Shown: piece by piece, positions 46,270-54,293 of the stretch
Layout of the letters: every line of letters starts with the position of its first letter
Numbering within the stretch: the first letter of the stretch is position 1
Assembly (NCBI GenBank): GCA_001604135.1
Contig: LVAT01000005.1
Location: 1-64,000 of the forward strand
From: Clostridiales bacterium Firm_14
Lineage (GTDB): Bacteria > Bacillota > Clostridia > Saccharofermentanales > Saccharofermentanaceae
DNA length: 64,000 nt
Direction: 5' to 3'
Made by a program: the position numbers and the translations under genes
The notes under the pieces: model-generated
Seen by the model: the letters and a program-made list of their open reading frames with translations, nothing else
Told to the model about the DNA's origin: nothing
Database searches by the model: none

Positions 46270-46296
46270 GTTGATTGTTTTCGGGGGAGGTTCGGT

Positions 46297-46404
46297 TGTT
46301 TGGGCGGTATTTTGTGCGGCTATAGCCGTCCGTTTTACCGCACTTTTCGCTGCTTTAGGCTGTTTGGACGGTATTTTGTGCGGCTATAGCCGTCCGTTTT
46401 GCCG
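46297..46404. repeat. Two 44-base direct repeats with a CGGCTATAGCCG palindrome
   Basis: Copies at 46297-46340 and 46361-46404 differ at only two positions. Each contains the perfect 12-base palindrome CGGCTATAGCCG; copy 2 also has flanking GGACGG/CCGTCC arms. They are separated by 20 unrelated bases. Downstream (46405-46520) lies GC-rich, CCAGGC/GCCTGG- and GGCGCC-containing sequence without a gene. The end of copy 2 shares 14 bases with the element at 19302. Confidence 0.85.
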
Positions 46405-46526
46405 TTCAAATACAGCTTGGTCAAAATCCAGGCCAAAATCCAGGCGCCGCCTGAAATTCCGCCTGGAATTTGCTAAAACCCTTGGCGCCGCCCGGCGCCC
46501 CCCAATACACCCCGCGCGATTCATGG

Positions 46527-46556
46527 ATGACACTATATCCTTATAGATAGTATAAT
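46527..46556 (+). promoter_or_regulatory. Promoter of the hybrid histidine kinase gene
   Basis: ATGACA (46527-46532), 18-base spacer, perfect TATAAT (46551-46556). The predicted start near 46563 lies after the ATG at 46560, excluding that codon as translation start. Confidence 0.65.
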
Positions 46557-46592
46557 TTAATGATAAGAATGCATGATTGGAGGGAGCGCTTC

Positions 46593-49001
46593 GTGTTTTC
46601 CAAGAACAGTTTGTCGACGAAGATTATCCTAATGGTAGAGTGCATTCTGCTCATCTCCAGTATTCTTTTCTGCGCGGTCTCCATCTACAGGTCAAGAGTC
46701 GGTATCCGTAAGGCCATACAGCAGCGTATGCTCGATATTGCCAATTGCGCGGCGGGTTCCGTCAGCGGCGAGGATATGAAGTATCTGACCGAAGATGCGA
46801 TCGGCGATGACAATTACAACAAGATTTATGACACACTTGCTGTCTTCAGAGACAACGTTGAGCTTGAATATGTTTACTGCATCAAGGAAGCAGGGCAGGA
46901 TAACTTCATCTTCACGATGGACTTGGACCTTGTTGATCCTGCGGCCTATGGTGACAGCGTTGAATATACGGTTGCTCTTGCGAGCGCAGCGAAAGGCCGT
47001 GCCGCGGTGGATGAGACGCCTTATACCGATAAGTGGGGCGAGTTTTACAGTGCGTACAGCCCTGTTTTTGACAGCGAAGGCAATGTTTCCGGTATCGTTG
47101 CGGTAGACTTTTCTGTCGGCTGGTTCGAAGACCAGCTCTCGGCACAGACAAGATCGACAGTTATTGGTTATTTGATAATCCTCATCGTATCGCTTTTGGT
47201 GGGTGCTGTTCTGGCACTCCTTACAGTAAGGCCTTATGTGAAGGCACAGGGTGAGCTTTTCGAGGAGAAGGTAAGGGCAGAGAGCGCGAATAACGCGAAA
47301 AGTGACTTCCTTGCAAACATGTCGCATGAGATCAGAACGCCGATCAATGCGGTTCTTGGCATGAACGAGATGATCATACGTGAGAACCACAGGGCGATGG
47401 AGCTTACGGCAAGCGATCCGCTTCTGGTTCAGGAATCTCTGGAAAACATCAGCGTATATGCAGGAGACGTTAAGAAGGCGGGGCATAATCTGCTTGCGAT
47501 CGTCAACGATATCCTGGATTTCTCGAAAATCGAAGCCGGACGAATGGACCTTCTGGAAGCACCTTATCAGCTGAGCTCACTTCTTAACGATATCAATAAC
47601 ATGATCCTATTCAAGGCGCAGGATAAAGGCCTTAAGTTTACCGTTGAAGTAGATCCGGCGATTCCGGATGAGCTGTCAGGCGATGAGGTCAGGATCCGTC
47701 AGATCTTTACAAACCTTCTTAACAATGCAGTCAAGTTTACGGATAAGGGCTCAGTCAGCCTTAAGATCCGCAGCAAGAAGATCGAAGACGGCAAGATCAA
47801 TCTCGTCATCACCGTCTGGGATACCGGTATCGGCATTAAGCCGGAAGACAGGGAAGTCCTGTTCAACAAGTTCGAGCGTCTGGAGATGGAGCGCAACAAC
47901 ACGATCGAAGGCACCGGCTTAGGCCTTGCGATCACAAAGCGCCTCGTTGACCTCATGAACGGTACGATCGAAGTCGAGAGTGAATACGGCAAGGGGTCCA
48001 TCTTTACGGTTACGATCCCGCAGACAGTCTCGGCAGAGGAACCAATCGGCGATTTTCAGGCACGCCTTAAGGAGCATCTGCCCGGCGACAGGCCGTATAA
48101 GGAGTCATTCAGGGCGCCTGATGCCACAATCCTTATCGTTGACGACACGAGGATCAATCTCACCGTTGCGGTAAACCTCCTGAAGAATACCAAGATCAAG
48201 ATAGATACTGCAACATCCGGTGCGGATGCTGTCGTTATGGCCGCTAATACCAGATATGACATGATCTTCATGGACCAGCGCATGCCTGAGATGGACGGAA
48301 CCGAGGCCTTCCACAAGATCCGTGACGATGAGAACAGCTTGAGCCACGATGTGCCTGTCGTCTGCCTTACGGCTGATGCCGTTATCGGAGCGAAAGAAAG
48401 ATATCTCGCAGAGGGCTTTTCCGATTATCTTACAAAGCCTATCGACAACTATGCGCTGGAAAAGATGATAATGAAGTATCTGCCTGAAGATAAGGTGGAG
48501 CGCGTTGCCGATGAGCCTGTGATGACCACGATCGAAGAAGGTACGTCTGAGGATGCATTTACGATCCTGCGTTCTGTTGGCATTGAGCCTAAGGCCGGAC
48601 TTAAGTACTGCCAGGATGATGAGGCTTTGTACCGTACGCTTCTGGCTGAATATGCTTACGGCGAGCTCGAGAAGTCCAATAACCTGCAGAAGAGCTATGA
48701 TGCCGAGAACTGGCATGACTATTCCATTTACGTTCATGCGCTCAAGAGTTCTTCGAAGATGATCGGCGCGTCAGCACTTTCGATGCGTGCGGCAAAGCTC
48801 GAAGCTGCTGCAAATGCATCTGACAGCGGAACGATCAGGACCGAGCACAATACATTGATGGAAGAATATGAAGTCGTTACGGCAGTCATCCGTTCTGTCA
48901 TTCCCAAGAGTGAACTTACTCCGGAAGACAGCAGCGTGACCGAATTCTCGCCCAACGACGAAGTTATGGAATTCCTGCCGAGCGATTTTAACGAGGACTA
49001 A
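46593..49001 (+). CDS. Tripartite hybrid sensor histidine kinase (Cache-like, HisKA, REC, HPt)
   Basis: About 802 residues. Two membrane segments (~10-30 and ~190-212) bracket a ~160-residue outer sensor with Cache-like features. Inside are HisKA with H245 (ANMSHEIRTPINAVLG), the ATPase boxes NLLNNAVKFTD, WDTGIGI and GTGLGLAI, a receiver with D561 (IFMDQRMPEMDG), and a C-terminal HPt with H715 (YVHALKSSSKMIGA). This is the BarA-type phosphorelay layout; a separate output regulator must be encoded elsewhere. I place the start at GTG 46593, eight bases after GGAGGG. A short Cys-containing gene follows two bases later. Confidence 0.92.
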   Translation: MFSKNSLSTKIILMVECILLISSILFCAVSIYRSRVGIRKAIQQRMLDIANCAAGSVSGEDMKYLTEDAIGDDNYNKIYDTLAVFRDNVELEYVYCIKEAGQDNFIFTMDLDLVDPAAYGDSVEYTVALASAAKGRAAVDETPYTDKWGEFYSAYSPVFDSEGNVSGIVAVDFSVGWFEDQLSAQTRSTVIGYLIILIVSLLVGAVLALLTVRPYVKAQGELFEEKVRAESANNAKSDFLANMSHEIRTPINAVLGMNEMIIRENHRAMELTASDPLLVQESLENISVYAGDVKKAGHNLLAIVNDILDFSKIEAGRMDLLEAPYQLSSLLNDINNMILFKAQDKGLKFTVEVDPAIPDELSGDEVRIRQIFTNLLNNAVKFTDKGSVSLKIRSKKIEDGKINLVITVWDTGIGIKPEDREVLFNKFERLEMERNNTIEGTGLGLAITKRLVDLMNGTIEVESEYGKGSIFTVTIPQTVSAEEPIGDFQARLKEHLPGDRPYKESFRAPDATILIVDDTRINLTVAVNLLKNTKIKIDTATSGADAVVMAANTRYDMIFMDQRMPEMDGTEAFHKIRDDENSLSHDVPVVCLTADAVIGAKERYLAEGFSDYLTKPIDNYALEKMIMKYLPEDKVERVADEPVMTTIEEGTSEDAFTILRSVGIEPKAGLKYCQDDEALYRTLLAEYAYGELEKSNNLQKSYDAENWHDYSIYVHALKSSSKMIGASALSMRAAKLEAAANASDSGTIRTEHNTLMEEYEVVTAVIRSVIPKSELTPEDSSVTEFSPNDEVMEFLPSDFNED

Positions 49002-49003
49002 AT

Positions 49004-49177
49004 ATGGCAAGCTGTGAAACATGTCAATACGCATACATCGATGAAGAGACAGGCGAAGCTTTATGCGATCTTAATCTTGATGAAGACGAAGTAATCAGAT
49101 TCTCTCAGAGCAGAAGCAAAGAATGCCCTTTCTATAAGGACGGAGACGAATATAAGACCGTAAGACATCAGATGTGA
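49004..49177 (+). CDS. 57-residue four-cysteine protein (DUF6472-like)
   Basis: Starts two bases after the kinase stop, with GAGGA six bases before the ATG. The 57-residue product has C4-x2-C7, C21 and C41 (MASCETC, ALCDLNLDEDEV, KECPFYKDGDEYKTVRHQM). It is highly acidic in the middle and lacks membrane segments. The pattern matches what I remember of the small clostridial family DUF6472, probably a structural zinc or Fe-S site; not verified. Likely co-transcribed with the kinase. Function unknown. Confidence 0.75.
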   Translation: MASCETCQYAYIDEETGEALCDLNLDEDEVIRFSQSRSKECPFYKDGDEYKTVRHQM

Positions 49178-49208
49178 TCGAGAACCTTATACCGGAGGTA
49201 TTCCCCCT

Positions 49209-49937
49209 ATGATCGAAGCCAGAAATCTAACCATGGTCTACGGAAACGGCAAGAAGGCCACAGACGACGTTTCCTTTACCGTTAAAGCAGGCGAGATAGT
49301 CGGATTTGCAGGGCCTAACGGTGCGGGCAAGACCACTGTGATCAAGATGCTCACGGGTATTTTAAAGCCGACATCTGGCACGGCTGTGATCAACGGGTTT
49401 GACATAAATAAGGATCCGATTAAGGCAAAGATGTCTTTTGCCTATATCGCAGATAATCCGGACATTCTGATCCAGCTTACGGGACTGGAATATCTGAACT
49501 TCATAGCCGACATGTATGAGATCCCGGAAGATGCCAGGAAAGATAAGATAGAAGAGCTTTCAGAGAGATTCGGAATGAAAGACGTTCTTAATACCCAGAT
49601 GCGTGAATATTCGCACGGCATGAGACAGAAGCTCATGGTCATATCGGCGCTGATCCATAACCCGCCTGCGTGGATCCTGGATGAGCCTATGACGGGATTA
49701 GACCCGTCTGCAGCTTTCGAATTAAAGCAGATGATGAGAGAACACGCAAAAGCGGGGAATGCCGTTTTATTCTCCACGCATGTTCTGGAAGTAGCAGAGC
49801 AGTTGTGCGACAGGATCTTGATCATCAACAACGGAAAGATATTAAAGGAAGGTACTCTGGATTTCTTAACGCTCGATAATCCCGGAATGTCATTGGAAGA
49901 GATATTTGTAAAGCTTACGGGCAAAGCGGAGTCGTGA
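49209..49937 (+). CDS. ABC transporter ATP-binding protein (exporter type)
   Basis: 242 residues. Walker A GPNGAGKTTVIKML, Q-loop region near FAYIADNPDIL, signature YSHGMRQKL (SHGMRQK in place of LSGGQ), Walker B AWILDEPMTGLDP and the H-loop FSTHVLEVAE are complete. It is most like the CcmA/DrrA/BcrA class that powers two-component ABC-2 exporters. It pairs with the large membrane protein that begins two bases after its stop. Substrate unknown. GGAGG lies about ten bases before the ATG. Confidence 0.9.
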   Translation: MIEARNLTMVYGNGKKATDDVSFTVKAGEIVGFAGPNGAGKTTVIKMLTGILKPTSGTAVINGFDINKDPIKAKMSFAYIADNPDILIQLTGLEYLNFIADMYEIPEDARKDKIEELSERFGMKDVLNTQMREYSHGMRQKLMVISALIHNPPAWILDEPMTGLDPSAAFELKQMMREHAKAGNAVLFSTHVLEVAEQLCDRILIINNGKILKEGTLDFLTLDNPGMSLEEIFVKLTGKAES

Positions 49938-49938
49938 C

Positions 49939-51609
49939 ATGAACAAGACAAGAAGCTTATATAAAGCTTTCAGTTCTAATCTGGAGATGCCGAAGCCTAA
50001 CGGCGAGAAGAAGGTAAAGATCTATAACCGCTTCGGCATGATCGCTTTTATCGGGATAATGCTGCCGATATCAATACTGGTCGGCTATATCACGTTTGTC
50101 CTGACGGATCTCCTTTTCGCCTTTAACGGCAATGCGTACGGGCTTTTATCGGAATTGGATCTGATCTCGGCATTCGCAATGATCTTCGGAATCCCGCTGA
50201 TGTTCAGCGTGCTGTTTTTCTCGTCGGACCTTAATTTCCTGACTGCGCTTCCGGTAACGCCCAGATCGCTTTATGTAGCGAGATTCTGGCACACATTCAG
50301 AGCCGAGAATGTCATGACATCCAATGTCTTATATGCGATTTACATCGGCTATTTCGTTGCAGCGGTGAAGAATACGGGATTTGCCTTCGCACTTAATCCT
50401 GTAGCGATCCTCGCATCAATCGCGGGGCTTTACGGAGCGCTCATCCTGCCCCTTATCTATTGCTCGATATTAGCGCTCCTCCTTATGCTCATATTAAGGA
50501 AGATAAACCGCACGGATATCTACTATCACACGTCACTTGTCATGTTCGTGATCTTTGCTCTGATGTTCCTGTTATCCTTCAGAGGTTACGGCAGGATAAG
50601 CGTCATGGATTACATTGATACGATGGTGCTGAGCAATAACGATTTCACCAATATCTGCAATTTTCTGTTCCCGACAAATTACCTTACGACGCTGGCTTTG
50701 ACGACGCATAATGTTCTGCCGCTGATCTGCTCAGTGCTCATTGTCGCAGCGCTTTATGCCTTATCCGTTCTCGTGGCTCATCTGACATATCGAAAAGGAC
50801 TTTTCGCGGCTGCCGTCATCGGCAATAAGAAGGCATCGCGCAAGACTGTTTCCGTAAAAGGCGGTCACAAGGTTCTCGCATCCCTGGTGATCAAAGAATT
50901 CAAGGTCTTAACGAGGACGATGACATACAGGATGAACTGCGTTTACGCTAATCTCCTGTGGCCGATCGCTGCGGTGATATTCATTGCGGAAGCGCCCAAA
51001 TTCGAGTTCTTCAAGGTATTCGCTTATAAGCTTAAAAACGGCGATCCGTTAAGCCACGTGATCCTCTTTGCGGTGATAATTGCAATGGCCTTTATTGCGT
51101 CCGGCCTTAACTCGATCGCATCGACTTCATTTACCAGGGAAGGCGTGCATCTCGACATGCTTAAATACCTTCCGGCACCACTCGAAAAGCAGATCAGAGC
51201 GAAGATCATCATAGCGGTGCTGTTTACGTTCATTCCGGAAGTTTTATCTGTAGCCGTGATCACGCTGCGGTTCGGTATAGCATACATGCTGCCGCTCTAT
51301 ATACTGATTACTTTCTTATGTGTTCTGATCGCGACGATAATAGGAACGCTGATGGATTCGATCTCGCCTTATACGGTATGGTCTGATGAACTGAGCGCTC
51401 TTAGAGGGAATCTTAACTGCTTCTTCAATCTTGCCGCAGAGATGGTATTCGCGCTTATTGTCGGCGGTATCTCTTATGGTATCTATCTGTTATCTTCCAA
51501 CGCGGTTATAACCATTGCCGCGGTATCTGTGCTTCTTGTCATAGCGGGGACCGCAGGCGTTCTGGCCGGTCTGCCGCACGTAAAGAAGAACATTGAACTT
51601 CTGAAATAA
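49939..51609 (+). CDS. Large ABC-2-type permease
   Basis: 556 residues with about twelve predicted membrane segments in two sets, separated by a cytoplasmic region (~295-330, KKASRKTVSVKGGHKVLASLVIKEFKVL). This fits the 12-helix fused permeases that act with a single CcmA-type ATPase. No substrate motif is visible. It is coupled to the upstream ATPase gene (gap of one base). No terminator is obvious after it; the next unit starts with the LytTR-site promoter region. Confidence 0.8.
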   Translation: MNKTRSLYKAFSSNLEMPKPNGEKKVKIYNRFGMIAFIGIMLPISILVGYITFVLTDLLFAFNGNAYGLLSELDLISAFAMIFGIPLMFSVLFFSSDLNFLTALPVTPRSLYVARFWHTFRAENVMTSNVLYAIYIGYFVAAVKNTGFAFALNPVAILASIAGLYGALILPLIYCSILALLLMLILRKINRTDIYYHTSLVMFVIFALMFLLSFRGYGRISVMDYIDTMVLSNNDFTNICNFLFPTNYLTTLALTTHNVLPLICSVLIVAALYALSVLVAHLTYRKGLFAAAVIGNKKASRKTVSVKGGHKVLASLVIKEFKVLTRTMTYRMNCVYANLLWPIAAVIFIAEAPKFEFFKVFAYKLKNGDPLSHVILFAVIIAMAFIASGLNSIASTSFTREGVHLDMLKYLPAPLEKQIRAKIIIAVLFTFIPEVLSVAVITLRFGIAYMLPLYILITFLCVLIATIIGTLMDSISPYTVWSDELSALRGNLNCFFNLAAEMVFALIVGGISYGIYLLSSNAVITIAAVSVLLVIAGTAGVLAGLPHVKKNIELLK

Positions 51610-51620
51610 CACTGAGTTTT

Positions 51621-51672
51621 TGCAACTCATGTTCCCGTAATGGCAACTTACGTTCTTAGCCATTGAACGTTC
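51621..51672 (+). promoter_or_regulatory. Putative LytTR direct-repeat operator
   Basis: GCAACTCATGTTC (51622-51634) and GCAACTTACGTTC (51643-51655) match at 11 of 13 positions and are exactly 21 bases apart, two helical turns. A third ACGTTC lies at 51667-51672 in GAACGTTC, overlapping the -35. LytTR proteins such as AgrA bind pairs of 9-base repeats with about 12-base spacers. A LytTR protein is encoded in this same operon. Confidence 0.6.
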
Positions 51673-51691
51673 CTTCAGGCTTTGTTAGTTT
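51663..51691 (+). promoter_or_regulatory. Weak extended -10 promoter of the ABC-LytTR operon
   Basis: TTGAAC (51663-51668), 17-base spacer ending in TGT, TAGTTT (51686-51691). The poor -10 with TG extension, right behind the direct repeats, fits an activator-dependent promoter. Confidence 0.5.
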
Positions 51692-51722
51692 TGTGCCAAC
51701 AAAGACTAAAGGAGCTATAGAC

Positions 51723-52586
51723 ATGATAAAGGCATCAGGCATTACGAAAAGCTTTGCCGGCAAGCAGGTCCTCTCGGGGATAGATCTTGATATAAAGGCC
51801 GGCAGGATATTCGGGCTTTTGGGTCCTTCAGGCGCGGGCAAGACTACGCTTATCAAGATAATCACTGGACAGATGGGTTTTGACGATGGCGAAGTCAGAG
51901 TGTTCGGAAAGAACGTAAAGGAACTTAACGGTGACGACAAAAAGCAGATCGGCATCATGATGGATAATCACGGCATCTACGAGAGGTTCTCGTGCGCTGA
52001 CAATCTTAAGATATTTGCTGATATCTACGGCGTTGACCATTCGAAGATAGGTGAGACGCTGGCTAAGGTCGGCTTGTCTGAAAGCAGAAGAAAGCCTGCG
52101 ATGAAATTATCCAAGGGAATGCGCGCAAGACTCCAGCTCGCGAGGGTCCTCATGATATCTCCGAAGATCTTATTTCTCGACGAACCTACGAGCGGACTTG
52201 ATCCGATGACAATGAAATACATCCATAAGCTCATCACGGACCAGAGAGACATGGGTTGCACGATCTTCCTTACGACTCACAATATGGAAGAGGCGGCTTC
52301 TCTATGCGATGAGGTCGCGCTTCTTAATGAGGGAAAGATCATAGAGCGCGGCGCTCCTGAAGAGATCTGCAGAAGATATAACCATCAGAAGACGATCAAT
52401 CTGCATCTGTCATCAGGAGAAGATATCGAGGTTATCCACGGCATGGATTCAGCAAAGATCATAAGCACTCTTATGGAACAGGGGAAAGTCGAGACGATCC
52501 ATTCGTCCGAGCCGACATTAGAGACTGTATTCATCGAACTTACCGGAAGAAAGATAGAAAGTGACGAGGAGGCAAAGTATGCGTAA
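51723..52586 (+). CDS. ABC transporter ATP-binding protein of the LytTR operon
   Basis: 287 residues. Walker A LGPSGAGKTTLIKI, signature LSKGMRARLQLA, Walker B ILFLDEPTSGLDP and H-loop LTTHNMEEA are present, with a ~75-residue C-terminal extension as in DrrA/CcmA-type exporters. The start is the ATG at 51723, eight bases after AAAGGAG; upstream in-frame codons lie in the operator/promoter region. It overlaps the permease gene by eight bases. Together they form a two-gene exporter controlled by the LytTR module that follows. Confidence 0.92.
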   Translation: MIKASGITKSFAGKQVLSGIDLDIKAGRIFGLLGPSGAGKTTLIKIITGQMGFDDGEVRVFGKNVKELNGDDKKQIGIMMDNHGIYERFSCADNLKIFADIYGVDHSKIGETLAKVGLSESRRKPAMKLSKGMRARLQLARVLMISPKILFLDEPTSGLDPMTMKYIHKLITDQRDMGCTIFLTTHNMEEAASLCDEVALLNEGKIIERGAPEEICRRYNHQKTINLHLSSGEDIEVIHGMDSAKIISTLMEQGKVETIHSSEPTLETVFIELTGRKIESDEEAKYA

Positions 52587-53265
52587 TGTTGGGATAGTTT
52601 TTAAGAAGGAACTGATGGATACGCTGAAGAATAAGACGGTGCTTATCCAGTTCATTATGTTTCCTTTAATGACGCTCGTTATGGAGAACGCGATCAGCAT
52701 TCCGGACATGCCGGAATATTTCTTCACCAAGCTTTTCGCCGTCATGTACATGGGAATGGCGCCTCTTACTTCGGCTGCATCGATAATCGCTGAAGAAAAG
52801 GAGAAGAATACATTAAGAGTCCTCATGATGGCAAACGTAAAGCCATGGGAATACCTCTTAGGCGTGGGATCATATGTCTGGGCGCTCTGCATGGCGGGCG
52901 CAGGATTGATGTCGACAGGACTTCCTGCTGAGAACATTCCGTTCTTCCTTGGCATAATGGCTGTCGGATTCATTATCTCCATCGCTGCAGGTGCGTGCGT
53001 CGGCGTTTTCTCGTCAAACCAGATGGTCGCGACATCACTTTTCATGCCTGTCATGCTGGTGTTCTCTTTCGCGCCCATGCTCGCGCTCTTCAATGATAAA
53101 ATAGAGAAAATAGCCAGGATATTCTACACGCAGCAGCTGCGCGTCCTGCTTAACCAAATGAGCTTTGACGGCATGAAGGCCGAGACGGTATTAGTCATAG
53201 CGGTAAACGCGCTTATTGCGGTCTGTCTCTTCTTCGTTGCCTTTAAAAGAAAAGGACTTGAGTGA
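52579..53265 (+). CDS. ABC-2-type permease of the LytTR operon
   Basis: 228 residues with six predicted membrane segments. An N-terminal VFKKELMDTLKNKTVL helix is typical of ABC-2/NatB-like exporters, and EEKEKNTLRVLMMANVKPWEYLLG is the characteristic cytoplasmic loop. The ATG at 52579 has GAGGAGG six bases upstream and lies inside the end of the ATPase gene. The stop overlaps the LytTR start by one base (TGATG). Substrate unknown; antimicrobial peptide or lipid-active compounds are common for such pairs. Confidence 0.87.
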   Translation: MRNVGIVFKKELMDTLKNKTVLIQFIMFPLMTLVMENAISIPDMPEYFFTKLFAVMYMGMAPLTSAASIIAEEKEKNTLRVLMMANVKPWEYLLGVGSYVWALCMAGAGLMSTGLPAENIPFFLGIMAVGFIISIAAGACVGVFSSNQMVATSLFMPVMLVFSFAPMLALFNDKIEKIARIFYTQQLRVLLNQMSFDGMKAETVLVIAVNALIAVCLFFVAFKRKGLE

Positions 53266-53705
53266 TGAAGATCAATCTGGACATTGACGGCAAATATGAC
53301 GATATAGAAGTCATAATCAGAGCGCCGCATCTGAACAACGACATCGAGCGGATGGTCGCAATGATGCGCATGATCGACATGCAGATCGCTGTCCGCCGCG
53401 ACAATGAAACGGTCTTGCTCGATACGGATAAGATACTTTATGTCGAAGCCGTCGACCGTAAGACTTTCGTATACACAAACACAGAAACCTATGAGTCTGA
53501 GCTTAAGCTCTATGAGCTTGAGCAGGAACTCGTTGAGCGTGATTTCTTAAGGATCAGCAAGCAGAGCATCGTGAACCTTCGTAAGATCAAGAGCTTAAAG
53601 ACTGACGTTAACCGCAAGATCAGGATCACGCTGCAGAATGGCGAACAGATCGTCGTATCGCGCATGTATTCAGATGAACTCAGAAGAAAGCTGGGGTTAA
53701 GATAA
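53265..53705 (+). CDS. LytTR-domain transcriptional regulator
   Basis: 146 residues: an N-terminal ~45-residue segment of unclear fold, then a LytTR DNA-binding domain (ILYVEAVDRKTFVYTNTETYESELKLYELEQEL...FLRISKQSIVNLRKIKSL...NGEQIVVSRMYSDELRRKL). There is no receiver domain, so it is not a classical two-component regulator. The next gene is a small four-helix membrane protein, the arrangement of LytTR regulatory systems such as HdrRM/BrsRM, in which the membrane protein restrains the regulator. AAAGGA lies eight bases before the ATG. Confidence 0.92.
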   Translation: MKINLDIDGKYDDIEVIIRAPHLNNDIERMVAMMRMIDMQIAVRRDNETVLLDTDKILYVEAVDRKTFVYTNTETYESELKLYELEQELVERDFLRISKQSIVNLRKIKSLKTDVNRKIRITLQNGEQIVVSRMYSDELRRKLGLR

Positions 53706-54169
53706 TGGAAGAGAAGAAAAATATTTTCGATTATATAAGGCAGTTATTTACTATCTTCGGAGTAATGGTCCTGATATTTGTCATATTTAATCTGATCGTA
53801 GGTGATGAAGCGAAAAGCATCTCCACGCTTTTCACGCTCGGCTCACAGGGACTTTTATCTGCAACATTGCTCCAGCTTCTGCTCATGGCATTGATAATCA
53901 CGGTGGCGCAGAATATATTCCTCACGGATATCCTTATTAAAAATCTTGCATTGATTGTCCGCAACATCTTATTCTTTGTGACCATCATGATCGCCATCAC
54001 CGCATTCGTTATCATCTTCGGGTGGTTCCCGATCGATAATGCTGCTGCCTGGATAGGGTTCTTTATCTCTTTTGCAGTCTGCACCGGAGTCAGCGCATGG
54101 CTCATGCACCTTGAGGAGAAGGCTGAGAACAAGAAGATGCAGGAAGCATTAAACAGACTGAAGAAATAG
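53705..54169 (+). CDS. DUF3021-like membrane protein, putative LytTR antagonist
   Basis: 154 residues with four predicted membrane segments (about 15-35, 45-70, 80-105 and 112-135) and a charged cytoplasmic tail (LEEKAENKKMQEALNRLKK). The start overlaps the LytTR stop by one base (TAATG). By position and topology it is a DUF3021-type partner of LytTR regulators, expected to hold the regulator inactive at the membrane. What signal releases it is not known. Confidence 0.8.
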   Translation: MEEKKNIFDYIRQLFTIFGVMVLIFVIFNLIVGDEAKSISTLFTLGSQGLLSATLLQLLLMALIITVAQNIFLTDILIKNLALIVRNILFFVTIMIAITAFVIIFGWFPIDNAAAWIGFFISFAVCTGVSAWLMHLEEKAENKKMQEALNRLKK

Positions 54170-54201
54170 GAATAACCAAGATCTTGCCCTTTTCGAAAAT
54201 G

Positions 54202-54230
54202 TCTCCACAAATCTGAAAAATCTGTATAAT
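54202..54230 (+). promoter_or_regulatory. Putative promoter of the zinc-ribbon triplet
   Basis: Perfect TATAAT (54225-54230) preceded by TG; 17 bases upstream is a poor -35 (TCTCCA, 54202-54207). It lies 63 bases before the first ATG. Confidence 0.5.
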
Positions 54231-54293
54231 TAAGTTGGTGGGCTTGGTTTTGCCGGTATGGATTCCAGGTTTAAGGGATTAGGGTAGATCTAA

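Noticed and set aside
46256-46546. Plus-strand open frame over the 44-base repeats
   Set aside because: It begins in the ferredoxin terminator's T-run, lacks a ribosome site and reads through palindromic repeats into the kinase promoter.
46560-46592. ATG codons upstream of the kinase GTG start
   Set aside because: The ATG at 46560 precedes the predicted transcription start and the one at 46569 has no ribosome site, whereas GGAGGG is ideally spaced before GTG 46593.
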